From Skeletonema tropicum (Eukaryota; Bacillariophyta; Thalassiosirophyceae; Thalassiosirales; Thalassiosiraceae): a DNA stretch of 64,000 nucleotides. Positions within the stretch are counted from its first letter, which is position 1, and each line of letters starts with the position of its first letter. Below, piece after piece: positions 29,934-41,400 of this stretch. The notes under the pieces are model-generated. The model was not told the origin of the DNA. It was given only the letters and a program-made list of their open reading frames with translations, and did no database searches. The stretch covers positions 1,674,001 to 1,738,000 of the forward strand of contig CM074136.1 of the NCBI GenBank assembly GCA_037178625.1. Direction: 5' to 3'. The translations under genes were made by a program, and so were the position numbers.

Positions 29934-30310
29934 GCGAGGAAAAGAGAAGAGATAAAGCAGTTGTACATAGGCGCAGCACGCAGCCGAGGCTGAACAGTGA
30001 GCGGCAACCTCAGGAAGGCACAGGTATCTTGATTTTCGAACGCTGACCCCATGCCTGCGTGAGGCAGGCGATGGGGTCAGCGGCAGATTCTTCTCACTAC
30101 TCACTAACTTAAGCTAATAAAATTCTTTTCTCTAGAGCATTGTCTAGCCGTATCATAGCTTATGCGGGCAGCATTACTTATTCGATCAAATGAGTCAGTT
30201 GTACGATTCGAAACGATAGGGTGCCAAAAGAATCGCTGTAACATTTGTGTGACGATATTCGAACTTACTGTTATGTTGGTGTAACAAAATGTAACAATGA
30301 CTAACCCTAA
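29934..30310 (+). repeat. 370-bp hairpin-bearing repeat, copy 2
   Basis: Same order of blocks as copy 1. The hairpin is 30041..30082 with arms GCTGACCCCATGCCTGC and GCAGGCGATGGGGTCAGC, loop GTGAG. Relative to copy 1, one C-G pair has become T-A on both sides, so pairing is kept; the loop has changed freely. The AATTCTTTTCT block and CTAGCCG...GCGGGCAG follow as in copy 1. Confidence 0.8.
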
Positions 30311-33300
30311 CAAAATTCCTTCCCGCAATAATTAAGGAGTTCAATTTTCTATAAGACCATACATACTGAGTTAGTGGAAAAGTAAAAGTACGTTGGAATT
30401 CAATATGGCAACAGTATAACTCTAACTAAGGATAAAGGTGGTATGTAAGCAGCGTACTGGCATCGACATAACGGTACCGTAAACGCTAACTCTCGCCAAA
30501 CATTTTTTCATCACCACACTACATACACACTAACATCGCACAACTCCACAAAGATGATGTGCATGGGCACGATGGTATGCTCATGGCGTCCTAATATACA
30601 AAGCCGCCTTTGGGTGAACGCTTGCCCTTTTTTTGCGATCCTCCTGGCAGATATATTTTCAATATAAAAACCCGAAAAGGGCAAGCGATTACTCAAATGA
30701 TAACAGATAAATAATTTGTCAACCTCATATTTTGTCGCTGACATTATCTCAGGCTGCCGCTGCCATATATATCCAAAGCGAGTCAGTATTGGTGCCATTG
30801 GATCAACTCCGCCCACACCAATCGATCAACTAACACACCATAACCAATTATGACGCAAATCTTAGGCAAAATCGCCACACCCACGGAGAAAATAATTAAT
30901 CCAGCCACACCACCTTTTGACTGCCACCAGCCGATCCGTCGCAACTACATGTGCTATAACAGGAGCGGTAGAGACTCGTATAAGCCTCCCAAACCCTCCC
31001 CCTCAATCAAATATAATATATAGTGACGTTTGGTATGCTTGGAGCCGATACAAGAGTCCTATTGTCTCCCCAAAACAAAGTGCCAACCAGAACATGTATT
31101 CCATCACACACAAAAACAACAATCGACAATAAATTATAATATTATGCCACTATGATCGTCAAAAACACGTACAATACATCCTAATGATCATTAGATACAT
31201 CGGTATCAGTATGGGCTTGTCAATTGTTGGGTTAACTTCGACATTATTAGGTCTCATAATTATGAAATAATGCATCTTTACAAACGTAACAAATATGGTA
31301 TATACCACACAATATCGTCAAACCTGAAGCTCCATACACCCCCAACATCGTCAATGATGAAATTTACATATTAAGTCATATTTGGGGTGTTGTTATTGAC
31401 AGTAAATATGGTTTATTGTTGTGTGTTGATCAAGTGACATAACACACATCTAACAGCTGGGTTTCTGGATTAAATATCAATAGAGACAGTAGTTCCAGAC
31501 GTTTCAAATAATCTCAGACGTCATTACTGCATTATATACGAGAATTGTTGAGTGACGAACCATATATTGCAGCGTATCATTGCCAAAAGGGCCGTACCAG
31601 AGGTGGGCGGAGATGGCCAATTATCATGGCGTCGGTTCTCGTCGGTTGCGACAACAATTTCTCAATGAAGAAATTTATCGTGACAGGAATTCTCCTCCCT
31701 GATATAGCCAATAATACTGGTGAGCGATAGAAGCTCGTATATTGGTCATATTCGAGCCGTAAGTGTAGCTGCGGCCATCAATAGTGGTGGCAGTGCTTCA
31801 TGGTTGGTGTCAAGAATGGCAAGATTGGTAGGGTTAATGGGTAGTATGTACGTTGGACTAACCCCTACGTAGGAATTCAAATCTTAGAAACTGTGAGTTC
31901 TACACTTAAGGGCTTCCCGCAATTTCTCAAAACGAATGTGAACAACCCTGGATTCTTGAGTATTCGTTTTTGTTCTTGGCGCTTCACGGGTCCCTCCCCG
32001 TTCGCGATTATTTTGAGTGCCTTTCGAAAGAATCAGGGAAATGGTGTGGCATTCTAACGAGTGGTTATTGACCACACTGTTGCGGCTTACAGCAGTGTTG
32101 TCATACCACGATTTTGGTCACAGTATGTACTCTCCAAGTATGGTCACAGACGCCACGAGCACGTTTGTGGTTTTATTTTTGAAGCGATGAGTTGATTGCA
32201 GCGGAGTGTGCAGTCTAAAATCGCTTTACACACGGCCACGAATGATTTGAGCATGCATTTGTCGTAATGGTTGATTTGACGCCGCCGAGTTGTTAGACAC
32301 TTGGTGTCGTCTACTTGCTTTTGGTTTGGTGGAAATCAACACCATGATATGGTGTCACTCAAAAGAGAGAGTGAGATAGCTGAGACAGAAGTGGGAGATC
32401 CCACGTGTGTAGTTGAACAAACACAAACACGTAGTATACGACAGAACAATACCGTGGAAACACATACCACGCACTTCTTCCCACCTCGCAGGGACTCAGA
32501 AGGTAGTATTCGTTTTCGACGTAGACGACGACGATCATAATTTGATTTAGTAAGTTGTGTCAAAAATGACCAAATTCCCCAGGCTTCTTGGATGATGGTA
32601 TGACTACCATTACCATTGTGGTTTCCAGGAGCCTAAGAAACACAAAAGGATGTGTACTTGTCTATATAGATTATAGAGTAATTTTCTAACGAAGCTTTAA
32701 AAGCACTTCTTCCTTACTTCTCAGACTTTCCAAAAGCCTAAAAGCTAAGAGCTTAGCATCCGCCCTTCGATTTTTTTAGAAACGATCTGAGCAACCACAA
32801 CTAGCAACTTTCGTCATCATTGGTAGGTACCCCTATGTCAGAACCAACACGACAACTCTTCTGTCTTGAGACTTCATCAATTGTTGCTTAGCTTGTATGT
32901 TTTAGTGTTGTGAAGTTGAAGTGTCTCATACTTCGCCCCTAGAGGGCTAATCAGACGTACTTTAAAATTTCTGTTATATTATTATTATTAAGACTGCTTA
33001 GACTGCTCTAACTTCAAATCGTTTCGTCAGGCGAGGACAAGGCAATGTCTCATCCCTTTTGCTTTCGTGGTTTCCTTTCCAGTCACATGCATTTGTAAGA
33101 GGAAACCAGGTACCAAGCGACCTGTCGTATTCGTACGAAAAGATACTATCTTATGACCGCTCGTGACTGGTGATGGAAAAATCCAAAATTGGTGAAGTTC
33201 ATTCACGGACACCCGGAGTTGTCTCGCTCTCCTCTGCTGAGTGTTGTCGTTGTCGCGATGCAGAAGAAGAAGAGGAGTACGATAATGATAATGGTAATGA

Positions 33301-33375
33301 ATACGAGCCGGCAAACCCAATCGATACTTAATACACATACACTGCAGAATCCCCGCACACCTTTAATTTTGAACC
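30311..33375. other. Gene-free AT-rich stretch
   Basis: No convincing gene was found in 3 kb. It holds a perfect 13-bp inverted repeat (CGCTTGCCCTTTT at 30619..30631, complement at 30675..30687) and the dispersed repeat at 32921..32985. The last few hundred bases are the likely promoter of the gene starting at 33376. Confidence 0.4.
32921..32985 (+). repeat. Relative of the 27-kb insertion's left part, with an ATT-type tail
   Basis: CTAATCAGACGTACTTTAAA followed by ATTTCTGTTA is the reverse complement of the sequence at 27002..27030. The preceding ACTTCGCCCCTAGAGGG matches the inverted CGAGGGGCGAAAT of 27033..27045. It ends in TATTATTATTATTA, a short-repeat tail as seen on many retroposons. 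Confidence 0.65.
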
Positions 33376-36300
33376 ATGGCCTACCTGCAACCACCACTAA
33401 CAATAATCTCGAGCAATAATAACGACACAAAGCTGTCATCCTCCACCACCTCCCGAAATCACCAACATACAATCAAATCTTCCGTCGAATCCTTCCGCCT
33501 ACCCGCAGCGACATGGTTCGACGAAGATCAAAATCATTTTGTGGCGCTTGAAGAACGCATAGCCGATTCATTTTATGAGAATCGCAGGTCCTCCTTTGAA
33601 GGTTCGTTAATTTCTGGATTTGAGTCACTAATCACGAGTACAGATGAATCTTCGGCGGCCACGGCGGACTTTGAAGTTGTTCGGTATCAAGCGTTTGGTC
33701 TGCCTCGTCAGAACCATGGTAGGGTGAAAAATAATAATACTTGCTCTATGACATCGCGTAGTCTTCATCCTTTTGAAGATTATATTCTTGACGATGACAT
33801 AAGTGGTGATGGCGATAGTCAAGATGAATTGGACACATCCCAAAAAACCAGCAATCTAAGTGTACTAAGCGCCTTTGAATCTGCAGCAAAGAAGGCAGCC
33901 AAAGAACGCAAGAATAAATCACTCGTGACGGAAATTGCCGTGTCGTTTCATCTACCAACATCGTTGGCCAATGTTGAGGGTAGGGAGGAGCAATCGACTT
34001 CGGGTAATACAGAAGATAATACTACCACGGATGATGATACGACTGTCATGTTGAGTAGGAGGATACCTATTTTGGCCAAGTTTAGTCCTATGGTGAATGG
34101 GGTTAGATATTTGGCGTTGCAGTATACACCCACGTGAGTATTTTTTTAGTATTTTTATAGATTGTTTTGACTGCTTGAGAGAGTATAGCTCAAATAATGT
34201 CTTGTTCTTTTCTTAAATAAATCACCAGCATGATTCGAATTGCCGCTGTTGAGGGAGGGCAGCATCATGATACTGACAAACACTGGACAGTTGACATATC
34301 CCATGACTCTAACCCAGTAGCGTCCACTTCCAAAAAGCTGCCAAACTTTGAGTTCGGCTCGTCAATGGCATTTTTCAACATGGGCAAAGAGAATGAAGGG
34401 ATTACAGACAATACTACCATCATAGGTGGTGGAATCATTTGGTGCAAGAGGGCGAATAATGTGCTGGATTTGATTGTGGTGACAACTACTTCAGTTCTTA
34501 TGTACAGCATTAGCAATGAGCAAATGACCAAGACGCAAGTTGTGGTTCTCGAGCATCCAGCTGCCTCGTTTTGGTATGAATCTCAATCAAAGACTTTGGT
34601 GATTGGCTCGTATACTAGCAATCTACCACGCAATTTAAGTGAATCCATATCGGATGGAATGATCTCATCAGAAAATATGGGGCGTGCTCACGCCTCGTCG
34701 CCCACAGTTAGCTTTCCAATTGCAGTCATGTCGATGAAGACATTATTTTTCAGAGGCGACTCTCCCACATATCAAACCTTGCCAACCTTTGCGGTTGGCA
34801 CATTGCGTGAGAAATCGATGGGAGATAAAGGGCAAATGTCGTCAAAGTATTCGCGAGATCGTTCGAACACCATATCCAGTGACCGAAGCAGCGTAGAGGA
34901 AAATATCATCTTCCCTACAGAAATCTCTCTCTTCAACTTCTATGGATCAATTTACTGTGTTGAAATTGGGAGCTTAGGTAATGGCCATGGTATTGGCTTG
35001 ACAGAACTTGATTGTGACAGTTCCTGTATCCGTGTTAGGCAACACAAAATCGACAATCTGTCCATGAATGCCGAATCCATTTCAGTTGGTGCTATAGATA
35101 ATTTGCTCTGTATCATCTCAACGGGCGACAAAGTCACCCATTTCATTGATGTAGCTGATATCTTTTCTGACGATAGGAGAGTGCCTCGTGAAAGCATCAA
35201 AGTTACTGAGTTGGCAGAGGGTGACGTGAGTATTTATGACGAGAAGATTTCATTTTTGGCCCCATCGTACTTCCTGAACACCGAAGACCAAGGGCTGCTC
35301 TATCAAGTTGGTATTAGTCTCCCACTGGTCGTTAAAAGTGCACCCCCAAAAGCATGCATTATTCCTTTCCTTCTAAGACGAAAAGCTTCAAAAGATACCA
35401 TACGCAGTTTTATTATGGAAAGGTTTTCTGCGTTGATCGAGGATAAAGATATGCCTTCGCTGAAAAAATGGCTCGGAGTGATTGCCAAGTCATACGCAAG
35501 CAATGAAAAAGCTGTAAAATGGGACAACGAGTCAACGATCTCGCTTCTTTCAAAATCATCTTTGGTTGGATTGGACAAGACAGCAGATGTCAATCTGACG
35601 TCTACGGTAGGCGAAGTGATGATACCCGACTCATCTTGTGTCGAAGCGTTGACGCAGACAGAAATGTTGCAAATGATTCTCCTACCACATGCCATGACTG
35701 CAATGAAAGATGGAAGCAGTGAAAAACTTCGATTTGTATCATCTCTTTCAATTCAATATTTGATCGAGCTAGAGCGACTGTTTCAGATACCCTGCGTGGC
35801 TTTGGAGATGTTGGTCATTACTCTATTGTTGAAAACTGGAGAAGAAGACGAGCTCGCATCATTTTTATCTGCTCGTGAGACTCAACGTACTATTACAAAG
35901 CGAAGAAAGCAGCTCGATCTCTCAACAAGGAATAGGTTGTATTCTGAAAATCCTGGAGCAGTAGCTTTCGCCGAAACGCTGTTCGTCATCGCAACGAATT
36001 CTGAGACAAAACATCCTTCGTCAATCAAGAAGCAACTCATCTCGTTGGCCACAATCATTTTGATGGAGTCTGGATCAACCTCAGTTGCCGTAAAATGCCT
36101 CTTGATTGCTGACCAAGTAAATGATGCGATTACTCTCTGTTCCAAGCGGTCCAAAGCAAACAAAGAAACAGCTGACGCCAAGAGCATCGGATCCCAGGCA
36201 AAGGATTTCTTCCGTGTCGCCGCAAAAACAGCAAAAGTCCAAAATGAGTCTGATCGTTGCAAGTCTTTTTATCACCTTCACTGCTTCTTAAGACAATATG

Positions 36301-36515
36301 ATCCTTCATGCTTTGAACTAGATAAAAGAAAGGTGAAGGTTTCTCGTATGGACGACAAGTACAACTCTGCGTTTAGGAAGGACATCAGCACGGTAGTCGT
36401 CGAGCAGAGTGTATTAGCACATGAAATTCGTTTCCCTGATGAACTCTTCACCTCGCCTCATAATTGCCGGAGATTGCGCTCTATGTTTGGGTATGCAGTG
36501 GCACATCGTGAATAG
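33376..36515 (+). CDS. RMC1: RMC1/Mic1-like regulator of the MON1-CCZ1 Rab7 exchange factor
   Basis: Likely homologue of RMC1 (C18orf8, Bulli), the third subunit that supports MON1-CCZ1 in activating Rab7 on late endosomes. The exons are 33376..34133 and 34229..36515. The intron 34134..34228 (95 bp, GTGAGT...CACCAG) joins YTPT to MIRIAAVEG in frame, giving 1014 residues. An unstructured 230-residue N-terminus leads into a beta-propeller-like region: SPMVNGVRYLALQYTPT, IIWCKRANNVLDLIVVTT, VVVLEHPAASFWYESQSKTL. The C-terminal Mic1 domain is recognised by LQMILLPHAMTAMKDG, SIQYLIELERLFQIPCVALE, LLLKTGEEDELASFLSA and SVAVKCLLIADQVNDAITLC. The 160-residue insert-rich N-terminus is longer than in animals. 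TRAPPC10, another Rab-GEF subunit, lies 2 kb downstream. The match is by motif memory and is moderate. Confidence 0.7.
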
Positions 36516-36741
36516 AGCTAAACACCCATGACTTAATTGAACAGAGGCGTTAGGAAATGAAAGTGGAGAAAGTATTACTGACAATGCAATGACGCCGGAT
36601 ACCCATTCCGGTTATCTATTCATATTCTATCGCTTGATGTGGTACTTCTAGTTCGATTGGATACTCTATTGCAAAACCTGGCACTAGTGGCCATTCTCTC
36701 TATCACTCTGTAAAGTAGTAGATACAAACTAATTTATCTCT

Positions 36742-37926
36742 TTATTTCTTCTTCTTTCCCATACCCTTTACGGCACGCTTTTGTAATTTCTTGACGCGCT
36801 TATTGACCTTCTGTTCTGATGCAGCCCTCTTACTCATTCCAGGCTTTCCACCAGGAGCACTCTTCTTGTCGCTCCTAGCACGCCTTTTCATCACTTTACC
36901 ACTACTGGAAGACGAAGTGTCGCCCTCAGCCTTACGTTTTCTGGTGGAGGATTTTTTCGCATCGGAGGTAGCCCTTTGGCCCTCAAAGGAACGCGGCTTT
37001 CCAGTAAGATTGGCTTTGTTGTCACTCCCTCGTTTTCCTTTGAATCTCTTACCACAAATCATTACTCTCAGCTGTCTTTTCATGTACGTGCTTTCATGGA
37101 GCTGCAGAGCCAACGGCACTAGAGTTGCATCACGTAGAATGACGTATCCAAATCCCTTACACTTTTGTGTCGCACTATCACGAATAATTCGCACTCCGGA
37201 TATTGCGTCTCCTTCAGCTTCATTAAAGTCACCTTCACTCAATTTTTCTTCAAAGTGTTCACGCAACGTCTCCTCATCAGCTCCATATGGAAGATTACCG
37301 ACAAAGACGCTATGGCTTGGTTCAATTGTAGGATTAGCGTGGTCCACTCTGAGAGTGTGTGATTGATAGGTAGAATTGTTAAGTTTCAACGCCTTCTCTA
37401 CAGATTCAAAAGACTTGAAAACTACATATCCCTGTGCACATTTCTTGGGTGTATCAGCAAGAAGTTTGCCTGTGTTAGCACATACTTGACGCATCAATTT
37501 CTGGTTGCCAGCCTGTTCTGGCGGAAGCTTCACCCCTGCAACAGCCACGGATCGAAGCCTTGAACTGGATACCTCGCCACATGATTTGAAGATTCCTGCC
37601 AGGGCTCTTCTGGTGATGTCTGCAGGCAAGTTTCCCACAAATATGGTTCGTTTCTCTTCCTCCTCTCGCTTTTCTTTGTCAGCGGAGGATTCTACTTTAG
37701 GTTCTTTCACAGCTTCAGAGGATGATACTTTAGCTTGTTCTGTGCTCTTGTTGTCGTTATCACTGCTTTCATCGGGTTCTTTTTCTACCGGCTTCTTGGT
37801 TGTCTTCTTTTTTTCTTTTGCCGGAGTCGCTTTCTTGGGTTGAATTGTTGGTATGGACACTTTTGCGAATAGATCACTTGATGGCCCCTGCTTTTCGCCA
37901 AAGATGCTGCTCACTAAGGACGTCAT
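36742..37926 (-). CDS. NOP12: NOP12/RBM34-like nucleolar protein with two RRMs
   Basis: RNA-binding protein of the yeast Nop12 / animal RBM34 type, needed for pre-25S rRNA processing. The 394 residues start at the ATG at 37926 (MTSLVSSIFGEKQGPSSDLF, a typical Nop12/RBM34 N-terminus); the frame stays open upstream to 38085 but that part looks non-coding. A Lys/Glu-rich linker precedes RRM1 (about 93-196; RNP2 IFVGNL, RNP1 QGYVVF, with the long loop usual for this family). RRM2 follows (about 206-291; RNP2 VFVGNL, RNP1 KGFGYVIL). The tail is highly basic and ends in KRVKKLQKRAVKGMGKKKK, a nucleolar-type signal. It is a single exon. It adds a third 60S-biogenesis gene to the window. Confidence 0.85.
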   Translation of the reverse strand: MTSLVSSIFGEKQGPSSDLFAKVSIPTIQPKKATPAKEKKKTTKKPVEKEPDESSDNDNKSTEQAKVSSSEAVKEPKVESSADKEKREEEEKRTIFVGNLPADITRRALAGIFKSCGEVSSSRLRSVAVAGVKLPPEQAGNQKLMRQVCANTGKLLADTPKKCAQGYVVFKSFESVEKALKLNNSTYQSHTLRVDHANPTIEPSHSVFVGNLPYGADEETLREHFEEKLSEGDFNEAEGDAISGVRIIRDSATQKCKGFGYVILRDATLVPLALQLHESTYMKRQLRVMICGKRFKGKRGSDNKANLTGKPRSFEGQRATSDAKKSSTRKRKAEGDTSSSSSGKVMKRRARSDKKSAPGGKPGMSKRAASEQKVNKRVKKLQKRAVKGMGKKKK

Positions 37927-38129
37927 GATTGTTGGAGTAGGAGTCAATGAATTTTTGGCACAATAGAAGTAGTTATGAGGTGAGTATGGTTGGCAGAGAG
38001 ATAAGTAGCAAGCGGATTCTTCTGTGATTTTTGTTGCGGTATTTTTTTTATTTTTTGAGATGATTGGTGGAGGAGAGATGTGCATGATGCAAAAATCATT
38101 TTGTCAAGCTCGCCCACAATTCACAACAA

Positions 38130-38209
38130 GACCTTGTGGCCGAGCGGTCTAAGGCGCTACGTTAAGGCCGTAGTCTTCACGGGCGTGGGTTCGAATCCCA
38201 TCGAGGTCA
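38130..38209 (+). tRNA. trnL-AAG: tRNA-Leu (anticodon AAG)
   Basis: Class II tRNA of 80 bases without an intron. Acceptor GACCTTG pairs with CGAGGTC (one G-U) and the discriminator is A. The D arm contains TGGCCGAGCGG. The anticodon stem CTACG/CGTAG is perfect with loop TTAAGGC, giving anticodon AAG. A long variable arm follows (TCTTCACGGGC). The T arm is GTGGG-TTCGAAT-CCCAT. A-box and B-box are intact and a T5 run follows at 38212. It lies divergent from NOP12. Confidence 0.95.
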
Positions 38210-38211
38210 AC

Positions 38212-38216
38212 TTTTT
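38212..38216 (+). terminator. RNA polymerase III terminator of tRNA-Leu
   Basis: TTTTT starts three bases after the discriminator base, the normal Pol III stop signal. The tRNA-Arg copies elsewhere in the window lack one. Confidence 0.8.
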
Positions 38217-38442
38217 GGACGTTTGCAACCATATCATATCACATCATTTGATTTTGTTTGGCGCCTGCTCCCCAGCCATCAAGTGAGCGAGCAGCTCGTT
38301 GAGGTCAAATAAGTTGTTTTTACTCTCTTCTCTCAAGAGAGAGAGAGGGCAGGATAATGATTAATGTGATTGTTGGTGCAAATTAACAACTGGTATGTAC
38401 CTACTTCTACTCCTCATGAAATTTTAGCTCTATAATGATGAT

Positions 38443-38492
38443 TTTAAGAGACTATCTTAGAACTCTATTTAAGAGACTATCTCAGAACTCTT
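38443..38492 (-). repeat. 25-bp tandem duplication over the TRAPPC10 stop codon
   Basis: TTTAAGAGACTATCTTAGAA and then CTCTA (38443) is repeated at 38468 with C for T. The TRAPPC10 stop codon lies in the second copy, so the duplication affects only the 3'UTR and stop region. Confidence 0.85.
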
Positions 38493-41400
38493 CCAAGTCC
38501 TGAGGAACAGCGAGTGACAATGAATTTGTAAAAGCCAAGGACTTGAACCGCTCTGGTGTTTTGGTCAGTACCGTGATCGGCGGTGTTTGTGATGTTGACC
38601 CCGAGAGAGTAGTGATAGGAAGGTATTCAATAATGATTTCGGGGAAGTGCCTAAGCAATCCAGATCGAGTAGGGATGCCCCTAAATGGAATGGAAACGAT
38701 ATCTGATCGCTTCGAGTCAATGAGGCCTTGAACCTTTCCACTCACAATCCAGTCAGATCCCTTTGATATAATATTATACAATACTGTGGGGCGTGGACCC
38801 TCGGACGCAACTGATACAGACATATTTGACCTCCTTGCTTTTGGTGAAATCAAAGACTGCAGGTTCAAATTATACACAAACGGCACAGGATGGCCAACGC
38901 TTCCTTCTTTGACAGAGCACACCAATTCTGCTGTTGCATTGTGTAGCTCTGCGTATTCATCTTCCTTTCTCAGTTGCTTGTAAATGTCATCAAGATTCAG
39001 GGGAAGGACCTGAAGAAATGTCTTCCCAAAGTCGTCTTGTAAGACTACTCTCAGTATTGGTCTTTCATTAGAATGCCCATCTGAATCATCTGCCCTTAAA
39101 CACTTGAATCCAAACAATAGCATTTCTCCCTCTGGTATCGCATGCTGAAACATCCCCTTGTTTAGATCTCCGTCCTCTTCGACAACAAGAGGTGGAGGCA
39201 AATCGAGATTCCATTCTTTCACAAAGAAGGGAACTGGTGTATTGCAATGTAATGACACATTAACCAAGACACGGTCTTCATCAAATATGAATGCCTCAGA
39301 TCCATCGACAGCAAGTGCCGGTCGATCGAGTGTCGTTACCATGGCTTCCAAAAGAGTCTTCATTGGATTAGAATCTGGTTCTTCTCCTTTCTCCATAACA
39401 TTGTTGTAAGATAAGTGACGGTAAGAAGTCTCTACCTTCGCCATCATTTCTTGAACATTGTCAGCATCATATTCACTTCTCGATGATGTACTTTTCACCA
39501 ACGTAGTGATCACAATCTTTTTTCCTGGCTCACAAGCACCTAACGGAATGACACATTCATCTCTCCATGCTTCTTCTAGCTTGGACTGATCTGTCTTTGG
39601 GGGGACAACTTGCAACCCCTCTGAACATATCAACGTGACGGCACCCCCTGTTATGATATCAGATCCGGAGTGAAAGACCAATCGAACATTCTGGACATGG
39701 CCAGGTATTAAGAACAGTGGATTCAATTCAATTGTCTGTGTTGGTTCACTTGGTTGGATGTCAAGCCCCACCAATGGTTTCCTCAGTAGAGCACTATCGT
39801 AGAAAAATGAAGCCTCCTTCCATTGAATCTCAACCGTCGCCAATACGTAGACATTGTATGACATAGGCTGCCATGAAAACGAGAATTTGTTCTTTCCTGG
39901 TTCAATTGTAATTGGTGCATCGATACTCAAAATCCGAAACGCGTCTTCCTCTGAAACAGTTCCATTCCTCTGGTAGACTTGCTCGTAACTCGCCAAGGTG
40001 ACTAGATAAAGTCGAATACCATTAACCGAAATTGCTCGAGGCAAGTGACTGTTGATATTCAAATTAAAGCGCAGCTCATCTCCAACATAAGTAAGGTATT
40101 TGGAAAGCTTCCTCCTCAAAAAAGGAAGTGGCTGCGAGGTCTTTCCAGCTGTTTCAGATTCAATGGACAGCTCTGTCTCAAGAAAAGGGAATGCTCCCCA
40201 TCTTGGTTCTGCCACAGATGCATCAGTAATAAGATCCTCCAAGTCATTTTGAAATAGGGAAGCTGTTTTCTTCGGGGCAACTGACGATAGTCTTGGATTG
40301 AAGCTCTGTGTTAATGTTTCTAGGTATGCTAATACGTCTCCAGATACACGTTGGCAACAAGCCAATCGAAAGATACGCCAGTAATGTGCCCTGTTCCATT
40401 GATCACGGGCACATGCGCCAACATTATTTGAGAGTACATCGGCTGCAAGATTATATTCTCCTCGAGAGATAAGGACCTCCGCGCGATTATCTTCTAACCT
40501 TGAGGCAAATCGAAACCGACCTGCACGTCGATTTATACAGACTGCAGCTTTGGCCAGTTCGAGGTACGTATCTTCGTAAGTAGAGGAGTTAGAGAAGGCA
40601 TAACGAACCCACGACGATACATCGGAAGAAAGATCGATTGCCCACGCTTCGCTGTTATTCGTTTTGCGCTCCGGACTTTTTGATCCACGTTGTTTTCTCA
40701 GCTCTTTCCAAGGTACCCATGGCTTTAGAGTATCTGCCGGCCGCTCTGACGTGGCACGTCGTATTGGGTTCACTTTTTCCTCCCCCAGTGCCAAATCTCC
40801 CAACCGTATTAATCGAAGGATTGCAAACTCAAGCAATTCTGCTACGCATCGAGCTGCATCTTGTCCTTCTACTGTGAGCGCTGCTGCCGACATGGATGTG
40901 TCATCCTCTTCCTTCCCATCTTCGGACGTGACTTGAGGAGGAGACAGCGTAAAGTAATGTTCCGCGGCACACTTGACATCCCAACAAGATGAGAGAGCCC
41001 ATGCTTCAATTTCTGCCTCCCTTTTCAGTCTATCTTGTTTCATTATTGATTGTGCCTCCAATAGTTTCTCACTAGAATTTGTCATACCAATTCTTTCTAT
41101 TTCCTTCTTCCACCTCTGACCAAAATCAGCGGCCACATCGAGTAATTTACTTCGATACTCCTTGACAAGAAATTCTTTAGAACGGGTCAAGACGTCCACA
41201 GGAGACCCCATTTGGAAAAGTAGTCGTACCTCTCTGGAATACATGTATTGTGGTACAAAATTGGACACGCCACGTAAATCTCGACCAGACAATTTGATCA
41301 GCTTGCGGAATTGTTCCCAGTCACCCGCAATTGCAAGATCCGATGGTGACATCCTTGCAATGTTGTTGTTCATCCCTCCTCCTCCTCCATTTTCATCCTC

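Noticed and set aside
29380..30310. Identification of the hairpin repeats as a known snRNA (U1, U2, U4, U5), SRP or RNase P RNA
   Set aside because: None of the diagnostic words (for example the U5 loop, U2 branch-site region or U4 5' end) is present; a GGAAG word alone is not enough.
37927..38085. N-terminal extension of the NOP12-like protein from an ATG at 38085
   Set aside because: The extra 53 residues look non-coding, while MTSLVSSIFG is the typical family start.
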